DNA of 64,000 nucleotides from Prochlorothrix hollandica PCC 9006 = CALU 1027 (GTDB taxonomy: Bacteria; Cyanobacteriota; Cyanobacteriia; Prochlorotrichales; Prochlorotrichaceae). The stretch lies in contig NZ_KB235941.1 in NCBI RefSeq assembly GCF_000332315.1, forward strand, positions 175,438 to 239,437. The letters are read 5' to 3'. The notes under the pieces were generated by a model. It was not told the origin of the DNA. It ran no database searches and saw nothing but the letters and a program-made list of their open reading frames with translations. Both the position numbers and the translations under genes were made by a program. Shown one piece after another: positions 8,484-17,490 of the stretch. How positions within the stretch are numbered: the stretch's first letter is position 1; each line of letters begins with the position of its first letter.

Positions 8484-9587
8484 CTATCCCCTGGTCTCCA
8501 ACACTCCAGCCTGGGCTAGATCCCGCACCCGTGGCACCCCAGTACAAAAGAGAACCGTGGCCAGTTCCGCCAACAATAACTGCACCTGGGCTTCCAGGTG
8601 ATCCTCCGATTGGGACGCTGCCACCAGAAAGGGACGGGCCAATCCCGCCACATCAGCCCCCAAGGCCAAAGCCTTAGCAGCGTCTAAGCCATTCGTTAAG
8701 CCCCCAGAAGCGATTAAGGGCACCTGGGGGGCGATCGCCCGCACAGCCGTTAAACACTCCGCCGTGGGAATGCCCCAATCCCCAAAGGTGGTCCCCAACT
8801 GGTGTTGGAGAGGGGTTTGGGCGCGGGCGCGTTCCACCTTGGCCCAAGACGTGCCCCCGGCCCCGGCCACATCGATCGCCGCCACCCCCGCCTCCAGCAG
8901 CCGCTGGGCCATCACCCCCGAAATGCCATTGCCCACCTCCTTGGCCACCACGGGCACCGGCAACTGGGTACACAGGGTTGCAATGCGGCCCAACAGTCCC
9001 CGAAAATTGGTGTCCCCCTGGGGCTGAATCCACTCCTGCAAGGGGTTAATGTGCAGAATCAGAGCATCGGCCTCCAGCATATCCACCAACCGACGACACT
9101 GATCCACCCCATAGCCATAGTTCAACTGCACCGCCCCCACATTGGCCAGCAGCAAAATATCGGGGGCTTGGTTCCGCACTGTAAAGGTGGGAATGACCTC
9201 TGGCTTTTCCAGGGCCACCCGTTGGGAACCGACCCCCATGGCCAACCCATGGCGCTGGGCCGCAGCAGCAAGGCACTGGTTCAGATGTTTCGCTTGGTCA
9301 GTGCCCCCGGTCATGGAGGAAATCAGGAGGGGGGCTTGGAGGGATTTTCCCAGAAACTCGGTGGTCAAGTCCAGATCGCAGCGATCCAGTTCCGGTAAGC
9401 AGCAATGGCGAAAGCGGTAGCGCTCTAGGCCGGTGCTGACGGTTTCGCACTGTACCGCTTCCTCTAGACAAATGCGGATATGGTCGGCTTTGCGACTTTG
9501 GGTTTGGTGATCGGCCAGGGGGGTCGGGCCGGGTAGGTTAGAGCCGGGTCGGGTGGAGGGGGCGGGAGACGGGGGATCAAAGGCCAT
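8484..9587 (-). CDS. fni: Type 2 isopentenyl-diphosphate delta-isomerase (FMN-dependent)
   Basis: Interconverts IPP and DMAPP for carotenoid, chlorophyll tail and quinone synthesis. It is cytosolic and needs reduced FMN. Seen: the [16 protein letters not shown]-terminal motif, [11 protein letters not shown] (FMN contact), [39 protein letters not shown] and the phosphate-binding [21 protein letters not shown]. The ORF extends upstream to 9695 through a 15-bp tandem repeat encoding GCSSP units. I place the start at the ATG at 9587 (MAFDPPSP), after the repeat; 367 residues fit the family. It is divergent from the RsbW-like gene. Confidence 0.9.
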   Translation of the reverse strand: MAFDPPSPAPSTRPGSNLPGPTPLADHQTQSRKADHIRICLEEAVQCETVSTGLERYRFRHCCLPELDRCDLDLTTEFLGKSLQAPLLISSMTGGTDQAKHLNQCLAAAAQRHGLAMGVGSQRVALEKPEVIPTFTVRNQAPDILLLANVGAVQLNYGYGVDQCRRLVDMLEADALILHINPLQEWIQPQGDTNFRGLLGRIATLCTQLPVPVVAKEVGNGISGVMAQRLLEAGVAAIDVAGAGGTSWAKVERARAQTPLQHQLGTTFGDWGIPTAECLTAVRAIAPQVPLIASGGLTNGLDAAKALALGADVAGLARPFLVAASQSEDHLEAQVQLLLAELATVLFCTGVPRVRDLAQAGVLETRG

Positions 9588-9604
9588 GGGGATCGAGGGG
9601 CATA

Positions 9605-9672
9605 GGGGACTGGAGCAACCTGGACTGGAGCAACCTGGACTGGAGCAACCTGGACTGGAGCAACCTGGGAAC
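9605..9672. repeat. 15-bp tandem repeat, 4 units (CTGGAGCAACCTGGA)
   Basis: Four head-to-tail units just upstream of the presumed fni start. They are open in the fni frame, so they would add a GCSSP repeat if translation began at 9695. Confidence 0.88.
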
Positions 9673-9848
9673 GATCGCCCGTTGCCGTGCCCCAATCTTG
9701 CCCCAAAAGTCCCCGTCCTGCAAAAACTCCCCTGATCTCGATCGGCAAGGCAATCCTATACACTAGAGAAAGATACACTAGAGACAGGTAGAAGACTTCC
9801 CAACTTCTACCAGAAGCCCCAGCACTTAGGCTTTCAACCCCTCGGCTT

Positions 9849-10331
9849 GTGATTTCCCTCTCACCTCGCCCCACACTGCGCACCTGGAGAACCATCAGTT
9901 TTCCATCCACGCTGCACCTCACGCCAGTTTTAGACTTACTGCTGGCCACAGTGCCGCCTCGCTGGGAACCCGACTTGCGTCTCGGTCTCCAAGAAGCCCT
10001 CGTCAATGCCGCCAAACACGGGAATCAGTTAGATCCCAGTAAGGTGGTCTATATCCGTTTTTCCCGCATTAATCACCAGTGGTGGTGGATCATTGGCGAT
10101 CAGGGGGGTGGTTTTTCCCCGCCTACGTGCCACACTCCCCTCCCCGATCCCTTTGCTCTGCCCCTGGCCCCGGTCGCCGAAACCCGCGATTGTGGCCGTG
10201 GTTTATTTTTAATTGATCAGATTTTCGATCAGGTGTACTGGAATCCAGCGGGCAATGAACTCACCCTCTGTAAAGATTTGCCCCGATCGCTGCCCCACAC
10301 CCTGCTCCCCTTTTGGTTTAAAGCAGCCTAA
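9849..10331 (+). CDS. RsbW/SpoIIAB-like anti-sigma factor kinase (HATPase)
   Basis: 160 residues, GHKL-type ATPase fold. The N box is EALVNAAKHGN (about 53-63), the G1 box DQGGGF (about 84-89) and the G2 region GRGLFLI (about 115-121). This is the serine-kinase/anti-sigma subfamily, which acts by partner switching with a STAS antagonist and sometimes a PP2C phosphatase. No sigma or phosphatase gene is adjacent; the nearest STAS gene is at 16.8 kb. The start is taken as GTG at 9849 with no clear ribosome-binding site, so the exact N-terminus is uncertain. Confidence 0.8.
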   Translation: MISLSPRPTLRTWRTISFPSTLHLTPVLDLLLATVPPRWEPDLRLGLQEALVNAAKHGNQLDPSKVVYIRFSRINHQWWWIIGDQGGGFSPPTCHTPLPDPFALPLAPVAETRDCGRGLFLIDQIFDQVYWNPAGNELTLCKDLPRSLPHTLLPFWFKAA

Positions 10332-10462
10332 AGAAGCGCTGAATTTGAACCCTGACAGATCCCAGATCCCCTCGCCTTCCTTGGGATCTACGGTGTACAC
10401 GAAAATTGACGGTGTACACGAAAATTAATTAAGACCTCGAAACCCTGATTTTGGCCACCAGA

Positions 10463-10864
10463 TTAGCCACCAGCATAGGGTTCATAGACTTGGACGCTTT
10501 CCTGCTCATTGGGATCATTGCGGGAGACAATGGCGATCGCGGTTTCCGTTGAGCTGAGGTTGATGGGCTGATGGGGTACACCCTCCGGAATAAAAATAAA
10601 ATCCCCCGCCTGATTCTCAACAGACTTTTCCAGATTCTTGCCATACCGGGTTTCCACTGAACCCTTTAGAAGGTAAATCGCTGTTTCAAAGCCATTGTGG
10701 AAATGAGGTTTGGCTTTGGACCCAGGGGGAATGACCACCACATTCATCGATATACCCGTGGCTCCGGCGGTCTGTTCAGAGATGCCCAGGTAGTTGGGTA
10801 GTTCCTGAATCGTCGCTGTCGTCACCTCAGGACGCACCGTCACAATATCTTGATCTAGATTCAT
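10463..10864 (-). CDS. Small cupin-domain protein
   Basis: 133 residues, single-domain cupin. Motif 1 is PHFHNGFETAIYLLKG (about 54-69) with the two histidines and glutamate that usually bind metal. Motif 2 is PEGVPHQPIN (about 94-103) with the final histidine. Such proteins include isomerases, dioxygenases and sugar binders; the substrate is not predictable. It stands alone between convergent and divergent neighbours. Confidence 0.8.
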   Translation of the reverse strand: MNLDQDIVTVRPEVTTATIQELPNYLGISEQTAGATGISMNVVVIPPGSKAKPHFHNGFETAIYLLKGSVETRYGKNLEKSVENQAGDFIFIPEGVPHQPINLSSTETAIAIVSRNDPNEQESVQVYEPYAGG

Positions 10865-11017
10865 GTGCTATTTCAACCTCTGACTAAGGCCCATGGAGGT
10901 CAGTATACAGAGCAACTCTCGTAGAAATCTAGCCTGTACCCGCCCATAGCACTAGGGTGCGAGTCTCTAGCTAGTGACCCTAGCCTGACCCTAGTCTGCT
11001 GTAGTCAGCTCTTTTCT

Positions 11018-11100
11018 GGGTAGTGATCTAAACGTAGTGAAGTCGTCACGGTACGACAAGGGTTGCAGCCCATCTTCTGACTACCTAAACACCACTACCC
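11018..11100 (+). mobile_element. Family D miniature element, complete copy
   Basis: Runs from GGGTAGTGATC to CACTACCC. The flanks repeat TTTTCT directly (11012-11017 and 11101-11106), and the match continues as TTTTCTGGG if the leading GGG is counted as target. The interior contains GAAGTCGTCACGGTACGAC and GACTACCTAAACACC, shared with copies at 35.8 and 40.3 kb. Confidence 0.7.
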
Positions 11101-11104
11101 TTTT

Positions 11105-11155
11105 CTGGGGCACTGGGGCAAATGGGGCACTGGGGCACTGGGGCAAATGGGGAGC
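11105..11155. repeat. Tandem array of GGGGCACTGGGGCAAAT units
   Basis: Imperfect units built from GGGGCACT and GGGGCAAAT, directly downstream of the family D element. Confidence 0.8.
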
Positions 11156-11487
11156 AATGGGGTCTAAAAGACGGCGAAAAAGCCAGAATAAGGCCAAAAA
11201 AGCAAAAAAATTCCCGACAAGCCTGCCGGGATAGAAGAGATGAAATATGCAACTTGATTTATATCATAAATCAATTTAGCCAAAAATCAATCCGTAATTT
11301 TACTGAAAGTACGGACAGTTATCTAACGGTCAGAGTTCATCAAAGGTTGTTCCCCCTGCCAGCGATCTGTAGTGACTACTGGCAGACCACCAAAGGATGA
11401 CATTTCCGCTGCCTCTCCCTTTTTGGATCCCCTTAAGGGTAAGGATTTGGTTATCCTTGAGGGTGTTGCACGCGCTGAACCTGGGCC

Positions 11488-12699
11488 ATGATCACCACCA
11501 CCTCACCCCCGTCTCCATCCTTTAGCCTTCGCCCCGAAATCCGAGATCAGCAGCCTCAACTGCTGGAATGGCGACGACATTTGCACCAATATCCTGAGTT
11601 GGGGTTTCAGGAGACCCTCACCGCTGCTTTCATTGCCGAAAAGCTGACCCAGTGGGGCATTGATCACCAAACTGGTGTGGCTGAAACCGGTATTGTTGCC
11701 GTCATTGAAGGTCAGCGCCCCGGTCCCGTGTTGGCCATCCGCGCTGACATGGATGCGTTACCGATTACCGAAGCCAACGACATTGACTATCGCTCTCGCC
11801 ACGACGGACGGATGCACGCCTGCGGCCACGATGGCCACACCACCATTGCCCTGGGCACGGCCTACTATTTAAGCCATCATCGGGACTTTGCGGGCACCGT
11901 GAAGCTGATCTTCCAGCCTGCGGAAGAAGGACCGGGGGGCGCTAAACCGATGATCGAAGCGGGGGTGCTGAAAAACCCCGATGTGGATGCCATCATTGGT
12001 CTCCATATTTGGAATAACTTACCCCTGGGGACTGTGGGGGTGCGCACGGGTCCTCTGATGGCGGCAGTGGAGCTATTTGAATGTACCGTTAAGGGCAAAG
12101 GGGGCCATGGAGCCATGCCCCATCAAACGGTGGATGCGATCGTCGTCGCCGCCCAAGTGGTCACCGCTCTCCAAACCATTGTTTCCCGCAATGTCGATCC
12201 CATTGACTCCGCTGTGGTGACCATTGGCTCCCTCCATGGGGGCACAAAGCACAATATCATTGCTGAAACCGCCGCACTTAAGGGCACTATTCGCTACTTT
12301 AATCCCCGCTACGATGGCTTTTTTCCCGATCGGGTCAAACAAATTATTGCGGGGGTCTGCGACACCTATGGGGCCACCTATGATCTCAACCACTACAAGC
12401 TCTATTCCCCGGTCATTAATGACGATCGCATAGCGGATTTAGTGCGATCGGCAGCCTTAAGCGTTGTAGAGTCGCCCCTGGGTGTCGTCCCTGAGTGCCA
12501 AACCATGGGGGGAGAAGATATGTCCTTCTTTCTCCAGGAAGTTCCGGGTTGCTACTTTTTCCTGGGGGGCGCTAACCTCAACAAAGGACTCACCTTCCCC
12601 CACCACCATCCCCGGTTTAACTTCGACGAAACAGTGCTGAGCGTGGGTGTGGAACTTTTCGTGCGCTGTGTGGAACGGTTCAGCCAAGGAACGCTCTGA
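11488..12699 (+). CDS. M20-family amidohydrolase (N-acyl-amino-acid / hippurate hydrolase type)
   Basis: 403 residues, cytosolic, two-metal M20D peptidase. Seen: HLHQYPELGFQE at the N-terminus, AIRADMDALPI with the metal-binding Asp, MHACGHDGHTT, and PAEEGPGGA with the catalytic Glu. The dimerisation domain lies in the middle (GKGGHGAMPHQTVDAI), and TMGGEDMSFF is near the C-terminus. The family hydrolyses N-acyl amino acids or amino-acid conjugates; the exact substrate is not evident. Length and motif order are complete. Confidence 0.9.
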   Translation: MITTTSPPSPSFSLRPEIRDQQPQLLEWRRHLHQYPELGFQETLTAAFIAEKLTQWGIDHQTGVAETGIVAVIEGQRPGPVLAIRADMDALPITEANDIDYRSRHDGRMHACGHDGHTTIALGTAYYLSHHRDFAGTVKLIFQPAEEGPGGAKPMIEAGVLKNPDVDAIIGLHIWNNLPLGTVGVRTGPLMAAVELFECTVKGKGGHGAMPHQTVDAIVVAAQVVTALQTIVSRNVDPIDSAVVTIGSLHGGTKHNIIAETAALKGTIRYFNPRYDGFFPDRVKQIIAGVCDTYGATYDLNHYKLYSPVINDDRIADLVRSAALSVVESPLGVVPECQTMGGEDMSFFLQEVPGCYFFLGGANLNKGLTFPHHHPRFNFDETVLSVGVELFVRCVERFSQGTL

Positions 12700-12848
12700 C
12701 GCAAGGAACGCTCTAACGGCTGAGGCTAGGAGAGTCGCCCGGTCTACATCGCCCGGTTTACATCGCCCGGTTTATAATCCAGTCTCTTTAATCCTCGCCC
12801 CTCCCTGCCCCAAGCCCTTGCCTTACCAGCCCCTATCCCCATGACCCT

Positions 12849-13277
12849 ATGGCTCTGTTTACGACGGATCAGGTTCTTGTTCCCACCGATTTTTCTGGTG
12901 CTGCCAACCGTGTCTTGGAGGATACCCTTGCCTTTGTGGCGGACGCTGGGCAAGTCCATGTGCTCCATGTGTTGCCTAATCTCAACCCTGGGGAACCGGG
13001 GGTGATGTGGAAAACCATCGATAACCGCAGTCGTACTGATCACGTTTACCAGGAGTTCCAGAAGCGCTACAGCGGGCCTCTGTACGAACGGGTTCAGTTT
13101 CAAGTGGCGATCGGGGATCCCAGTAACCAAATTGCCCACTATGCTCAAGTCCACGCCATCAACCTGATTGTCATTCCGTCCCATGGCCGTAAGGGCATAT
13201 CCCATTTTCTCTTAGGTTCTGTGGCGGAACGGGTGAGTCGCTGTGCCCCTTGTCCTGTGTTAATTGTGCGGCGTTAA
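12849..13277 (+). CDS. Universal stress protein, UspA family
   Basis: 142 residues, a single Usp domain. The N-terminal strand VLVPTDFSGAANRVLEDTLAFV and the C-terminal SHGRKGISHFLLGSVAERV, with CPVLIVRR, form the nucleotide-binding pattern. Residues in the GRKG...GS stretch suggest ATP binding. Just upstream (about 12735-12777) there are three tandem copies of a CATCGCCCGGTTTA-like unit. Confidence 0.88.
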   Translation: MALFTTDQVLVPTDFSGAANRVLEDTLAFVADAGQVHVLHVLPNLNPGEPGVMWKTIDNRSRTDHVYQEFQKRYSGPLYERVQFQVAIGDPSNQIAHYAQVHAINLIVIPSHGRKGISHFLLGSVAERVSRCAPCPVLIVRR

Positions 13278-13328
13278 TGGTATGGCGTTAATGGTGTGGC
13301 GTTAATGGTGTGGCGTTAATGGTTGGGC

Positions 13329-13844
13329 CTAATGATCTGATTCCTTGTCCAGGTTGCCAAGGTTGCCCTGCTCCCGACCCTGGAGCGCCGTCTGAATGCC
13401 CAAGGCTAATAATCCTAGGGCAGTAATGGCAAACAGGAAGGTGGCCAAGGTGCAACTGCCCACCACTAAGGTTCGCACCGCTGCCCCAATGTTGGCAGCA
13501 ACGTAGCTTTTGGCGGCGATCGGCTTGGCTGCAAAGGACTGGGCAATGGAATGGGTCAGCAGGTACAGCAGAAAGGAAAAGCCCCCCGCCATCAGGGATC
13601 CACTGACGCATTGCCACAGAGTCGGCGGTTGTTGGCCATTGGTTTGGGCCGCACTAGTTTGGGTAGCACTGGCCTGGGCAGCACTGGTCTGGGCAGCACT
13701 GGTCTGGGCAGCACTGGCCTGGGTAGCACTGGTCTGGGTAGCACTGGTCTGGGCAGCACTGGCCTGGGTAGCACTGGTCTGGGTAGCACTGGCCTGGGTA
13801 CTAGTGTCTAGGCTGGAGGTGGGTGTCGGGATGGGCGAGGTCAT
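13329..13844 (-). CDS. DUF3082-like membrane protein with repeat-derived N-terminus
   Basis: 171 residues. Residues about 15-72 are a low-complexity run of SATQTSAAQ/SAAQASATQ units encoded by a tandem DNA array. The C-terminal part (about 75-165) has two membrane helices (CVSGSLMAGGFSFLLYLLTH and ATFLFAITALGLLALGIQ) and matches the cyanobacterial DUF3082 pattern. Function unknown. The repeat array appears to have extended the N-terminus in frame. Convergent with the UspA gene. Confidence 0.65.
   Translation of the reverse strand: MTSPIPTPTSSLDTSTQASATQTSATQASAAQTSATQTSATQASAAQTSAAQTSAAQASATQTSAAQTNGQQPPTLWQCVSGSLMAGGFSFLLYLLTHSIAQSFAAKPIAAKSYVAANIGAAVRTLVVGSCTLATFLFAITALGLLALGIQTALQGREQGNLGNLDKESDH
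13655..13805. repeat. 15-bp tandem repeat array inside the DUF3082 gene
   Basis: About ten units of GCACTGGCCTGGGTA / GCACTGGTCTGGGCA. The unit length is a multiple of three, so unit number can change without breaking the frame. Confidence 0.9.
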
Positions 13845-13948
13845 AGTTCCGGCGCGTGTTTAAGGACTTCCATTGCATTATCCCTAAATTGCACCCCAAG
13901 GTTATGGGCTATAGTTAAAAGCTTGAATGCCGATCGCCCTCAACCGTG

Positions 13949-14377
13949 ATGATGACCCAGCCCCCTGTATCTCCCCAGAACTGGCCGATCGTCCAGCTTC
14001 CCGGTCTCAGTCCCCAGGACCAAACCCAACTCCAAGCCCTCGGTATTACCACCACCCTGCAACTATTGCACCAGGCCCAAACGCCCCACCAGCGCCAGAC
14101 CCTAGCCCAGCAGGTGGATGTCCGTCCCCAAATCATCCAGAAATGGGTTGCTTTAGCCGATTTAGCCCGAATACCGGGGGTAGGGTGCCAATACTGTGGC
14201 TTACTGCTCCATGGGGGAATGATGTCCGTTGGTCATGTGGCCGACTCCCAAGCCCCTGCCCTCCATCGCCAAGTCTCCCGTCTCCACCAAGTTTTGCTGA
14301 AACGGCGCGATCTCTGTCCATCCTTAGGGGAAGTGCAGCACTGGATCACCCAAGCTCGTCGCCTGAATCGCCCTTAA
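13949..14377 (+). CDS. DUF4332-like helix-hairpin-helix protein
   Basis: About 142 residues. Helical repeats of the helix-hairpin-helix type are visible: LPGLSPQDQTQLQALGITTTLQLL, then the second pair ALADLARIPGVGCQYCGLLL. This matches DUF4332-type proteins, which are probably nucleic-acid-binding. Three adjacent starts exist (GTG 13946, ATG 13949, ATG 13952). A longer ORF in another frame overlaps it but has a Pro/Ser-rich shadow composition. Confidence 0.65.
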   Translation: MMTQPPVSPQNWPIVQLPGLSPQDQTQLQALGITTTLQLLHQAQTPHQRQTLAQQVDVRPQIIQKWVALADLARIPGVGCQYCGLLLHGGMMSVGHVADSQAPALHRQVSRLHQVLLKRRDLCPSLGEVQHWITQARRLNRP

Positions 14378-14418
14378 GTCCTACCCTTAAGTCCTACCCT
14401 TAAGTCCTACCCTTAAGC
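14375..14418. repeat. 13-bp tandem repeat (TTAAGTCCTACCC), about 3.5 units
   Basis: Starts at the stop codon of the DUF4332 gene and continues downstream. Confidence 0.85.
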
Positions 14419-14623
14419 CAGAACAAAGCCAGAACGTCTACCCACGGATTAGGGCAGACCACAGACTTGCATTGGGGCACCTCGATTAATTGGGTTGGGC
14501 GGCGAAGTCGCCCGCCACAACCCCTGTTCTTGCGTTGGTACAGGGGCGACAATTTGGATTTTTCTTGGATTTTTCGAGGTGCCCATTGACAGGTCTTTGA
14601 ACAACGGCAGTTGTGTTTACAAC

Positions 14624-14714
14624 GGAGAGGGGGGGATTCGAACCCCCGGTACGGCCTTACGTACCGTACAACAGATTAGCAATCTGTCGCTTTCAACCAC
14701 TCAGCCACCTCTCC
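14624..14714 (-). tRNA. tRNA-Ser (GCU)
   Basis: Read on the minus strand: acceptor stem GGAGAGG pairing with CCTCTCC, D arm with GAGTGGTTGAAAG, anticodon arm ACAGATT-GCT-AATCTGT giving anticodon GCU, and a long class II variable arm (GTACGG...CCGTAC). The T arm has GGTTCGAATCC. The CCA end is not encoded. The length of 91 nt and the long variable arm are typical of serine tRNA. Confidence 0.95.
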
Positions 14715-14857
14715 AGGCGGTGCTTTAGCATGGTAGCAGATGTTGGCTGCAATGTGCAGGGGAGATCTTAAAAAATTTTGCCCTCTGGTTCTCTCCCCTC
14801 AACCCCAGCCTAGGGATGCCCTGAACCCCAGCTTACATAACCCGCCCCCGGTCGCCA

Positions 14858-15535
14858 TTACAGGCGATAGTCGTCTTTACACACTCCTAAGATCTGTCGA
14901 TCGTTGTCGCTAACTTCATCTAAGGGCTGGAAGCCTTCTAGGTCAAAGGGGGCCAACAGATCATCTGAGGCTTGGGGATCCCCGCTGTCCAGGGCTACGG
15001 CATAGGAGGAGGTTTCAGCGCTATAGCTATCGGTGATGGTAAGGGCAAGGCGATCGGCCTCCAGTGACCCTTGAAAACAGTCGAAGGACGAGAAAGGCAT
15101 ATAAAACGCCCCCACCATCTGGTCAGCCTGGGCTTCAAAGACCATATAGACTTGACCGATTTCTTCCGGCTGGGACGATTGGCCATACACATAGACACCA
15201 TCCCGAAGACGCTGGGTAGCGCCGGTTGCGATCGCCTGGGTTGCGGTGGTCTCTGGGCCGATCGCGTCTGGGCCGATCGCGTCTGGGCCGATCGCATCTG
15301 GGCCGATCGCGTCTGGGCCGATCGCCTCAGGCATAGCCGGTGCAGGATTCATTCCCGGAACGGTAACCGCAGTTGGGCTGGCCGGAGTCGTTGCAGGCAT
15401 CGCCTGGGCAAAACTCCGGGGGGCGGTGGTTGCCAATAGTCCCAGGGCTGCGATCGCGACAACCGGAAAGCGGGCAACCGTGGCCAAGGGTCGGATCGGA
15501 GCCTGATGTAGGGGGTGGGTGGGGAAGTAGTGCAT
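14858..15535 (-). CDS. Secreted cyanobacterial hypothetical protein with AIGPD repeats
   Basis: 225 residues from the ATG at 15535, about 10 bases after AGGA; the longer frame begins at TTG. A signal peptide ends near SFAQA (about residue 44). Residues about 70-95 are five tandem AIGPD/AIGPE units from a 15-bp repeat. The C-terminal domain (about 105-225) begins LRDGVYVYGQSSQPEEIGQ and contains YMVFEAQADQMVGAFYMPFS and one Cys pair (C from FDCF, C from GVCK). I recognise it only as a cyanobacterial protein of unknown role, probably periplasmic or lumenal. Confidence 0.65.
   Translation of the reverse strand: MHYFPTHPLHQAPIRPLATVARFPVVAIAALGLLATTAPRSFAQAMPATTPASPTAVTVPGMNPAPAMPEAIGPDAIGPDAIGPDAIGPDAIGPETTATQAIATGATQRLRDGVYVYGQSSQPEEIGQVYMVFEAQADQMVGAFYMPFSSFDCFQGSLEADRLALTITDSYSAETSSYAVALDSGDPQASDDLLAPFDLEGFQPLDEVSDNDRQILGVCKDDYRL
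15256..15332. repeat. 15-bp in-gene tandem repeat carrying GCCGATCGCGTCTGG
   Basis: Five units, each with a GATCGC core close to the HIP1 octamer, coding AIGPD in the secreted protein. Confidence 0.88.
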
Positions 15536-16001
15536 AATCTGGTTTCCTTGGCGGCGCAATGGTTCGGATTTAGGGATAAGCTGTCGCGAAGGGGAAGTCG
15601 GGAGAAGATTGATCAGATAGGGCAGTGGCGCAGCCGTAAACCCATGGATCGCCGCATGATGGGCAGGTGCTGGGTATCTTGCTCGGATGTCAGACGGGTC
15701 TCCCTTGAGATCCGGATCTGGGAAGTTGAGTGGAGAAGGTGTTCAGGGAACCCTGGGTTAAGCACTGGGGTTCGTGGAAGGGAGCGGCTCGTGGAACGGT
15801 GCGGTTCTGGTGGCGCTCTTCATCGCGTTCTAGCGATCCTGTTCTATAGGCTACTATCTCGCCTTTACCAGGGTTACCGCAGTGACCTTGTTGACTGGGA
15901 TCGGTGAGATTGAGGGGGCGCGATCGTGATGATGTTGCCCTTATGGTGTGATATCAGTTTGTCCTAGCCTAGACCTGCTCTTGGGATTAACCTGAGGGTT
16001 G
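15536..16001. other. 466-bp region without a supported gene
   Basis: No reading frame here has convincing composition, and no RNA is recognised. It holds the promoter region of the secreted-protein gene. Confidence 0.3.
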
Positions 16002-16104
16002 TACAGCAACCCTAAATCAGTTGTAAGGCTCTCGATGGCTGAAACCCTTGGTGTGGTGTGCGCCCTCCGGGAGTACACCACACGACCCATTTCGGACTGC
16101 TGTA
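16002..16104 (+). mobile_element. Family A miniature element, copy 2
   Basis: TA-flanked, with the standard left end. The central hairpin is partly decayed (GCGCCCTCCGGGAGTAC). Confidence 0.82.
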
Positions 16105-16581
16105 TCAGCGTTGTTAGCTGTCCCAAGGTGCTATCTTTTGGATTATTTTCTCGCCTATCTGATGGGCCATCTGATGGGCCATCTGAGGTCACCACTCCTC
16201 TATTGTGGGTCTTATGTGGGTGTTATGACCAAGGGTTCCTAGGGGGTCAATGCCTGGTGCGGGCGATCGTGCAATCCTCAAACCCCCACCAGTGAACCAT
16301 TACAAGCCTTTCGCTCTGGCTAACAGAGTCGGGGAAACTTCACAAAGCTTTTCAAAAACCGAGTCGTCCTAGATGATTGATGGGGGCAACCCTCACCGTT
16401 GGGCCAACGATTCCCGCCAACGGTTCGGTTCCCGCCATAGCGCCCCTTGCCGTCGCCGTTCCTGGAGCTAATGCTGGGGGATGGGCAGGGCACAGCCTCT
16501 GCCAGGGTGCTGCCAGGGGTCGAAAAGGGTCGTGCAGCGTTGTCTGCATCCCATGGCCCTGATGGGGTGGAACTGTCTAGA
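16105..16581. other. 477-bp region between two family A elements
   Basis: Contains a short tandem CTGATGGGCCAT (about 16158-16187). Otherwise I see no gene, RNA or terminator. Confidence 0.3.
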
Positions 16582-16684
16582 TACAGCAATCCTAAATCAG
16601 TTGTAAGGCTCTCGATGGCTGAAACCCTTGGTGCGGTGTGCGCCCTCCGATGGCACACCACACGACCCATTTAGGACTGCTGTA
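16582..16684 (+). mobile_element. Family A miniature element, copy 3
   Basis: TA at both ends, full length, about 90 bp upstream of the STAS gene, so it sits in that gene's probable promoter region. Confidence 0.85.
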
Positions 16685-16732
16685 TCCGCTAAAAAGATTC
16701 AGGTAGTTCGCTGTTTCTTGTTGATCTATGTA

Positions 16733-16766
16733 AAGCCGTCCTCAAGGACGGGGTTCCTACCCAATT
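16733..16766. mobile_element. IS200/IS605-like end hairpin remnant
   Basis: GCCGTCCTCAAGGACGGGGTT resembles the subterminal hairpin at one end of IS200/IS605 elements and the one at 51.67 kb. No tnpA or tnpB is present. It lies directly before the STAS start. Confidence 0.45.
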
Positions 16767-16771
16767 TTCTG

Positions 16772-17095
16772 ATGAATCTAAGTTCCAAGGCTATTAAACC
16801 TGTGGGCATTTTTGATGGCACCACGGCTCTGTCCTTTAAGCAGGAAATCAGCCAAGCCTTAACGGATCAGGCAGGGGTGATTATCGTCAATTTCCAGGAT
16901 GTCTCATTTATTGATAGTTCTGGATTGGGAGCCTTAGTGGCGGCCCAAAAAATAATCAAGTCTGAAGGCAAAAAACTAATCTTCTGTGGGTTTAATGCCC
17001 AGGTTAAGATGATCTTTGAATTAACAAATCTGGATCGAGCCTTTGAGATTTTTCCCACCTTAGATGCTGTCCACAACCATTTGCAGAGTCCATAG
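16772..17095 (+). CDS. STAS-domain anti-sigma-factor antagonist
   Basis: 107 residues, a single STAS domain as in SpoIIAA/RsbV. The loop FQDVSFIDSSGLGALVAAQK (about 41-60) contains the serine that the partner kinase phosphorylates in this family. It would work with an RsbW-like kinase; the one at 9.8 kb is a candidate but unlinked. The start at 16772 is chosen because homology begins there. The frame is open upstream into the family A element, so a longer product cannot be fully excluded. Confidence 0.85.
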   Translation: MNLSSKAIKPVGIFDGTTALSFKQEISQALTDQAGVIIVNFQDVSFIDSSGLGALVAAQKIIKSEGKKLIFCGFNAQVKMIFELTNLDRAFEIFPTLDAVHNHLQSP

Positions 17096-17140
17096 ACCCA
17101 ACCGCCTGAAAAATTTAGGGTTGATCAGGGTACCTCAATG

Positions 17141-17221
17141 GGGTTCCTGCTTAAAGCGGGACAAGATTAACGGGACAGTGGGGTGATCCGCGCCCCACTG
17201 TCCCGGCTTAAGTTTATACCC
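17141..17221 (+). mobile_element. Family B 81-bp element, copy 1
   Basis: Begins GGGTTCCTGCTTAAAGCGGG, carries GGGACAGTGGGG...CCCCACTGTCCC as a hairpin, and ends GGCTTAAGTTTATACCC. It is exactly 81 bp like four other copies. Confidence 0.85.
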
Positions 17222-17490
17222 CCTCGATTCATGGAGGAATGCGGCGCAGCCGCCTGCGACAACCCTGATTTTCAGGTTAGCACCGGGACAAACCCTGGGA
17301 ATTATGGAAGGTGCCCTAGTTTGGATTCAGGCACTGTTCTGGACAAGACTCCGTACAATGGTGATGGGGACTCTAGAAGGCTTGCGGTGCGATTGCCCCA
17401 GTCCTTTTGGGTTTTGAACCCAAACCCATATCATTCCCTTAAGTTTCTTATCAACAAGTTTCTTATTCAACCTTAGCCTACGGGGACGCT

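Larger units (their letters stand above)
10865..11487. other. 623-bp intergenic region upstream of the amidohydrolase
   Basis: Contains a family D element (11018-11100), a GGGGCACTGGGGCAAAT tandem array, and downstream hairpins (CTGCCAG/CTGGCAG near 11357-11383 and CCCTTAAGGGTAAGGAT/ATCCTTGAGGG near 11433-11463). The last is about 25 bp before the ATG. No gene is convincing here. Confidence 0.45.

Noticed and set aside
13927-14403. 158-codon plus-strand frame overlapping the DUF4332 gene
   Set aside because: Pro/Ser-rich shadow frame; the DUF4332 frame has recognisable helix-hairpin-helix repeats.
15515-15907. 130-codon plus-strand frame upstream of the secreted-protein gene
   Set aside because: Arginine/serine-rich composition typical of a random frame; no motif.
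16628-16771. Upstream extension of the STAS gene
   Set aside because: The extra 48 codons come from a family A element and an IS200/IS605-like end, not from a STAS domain.
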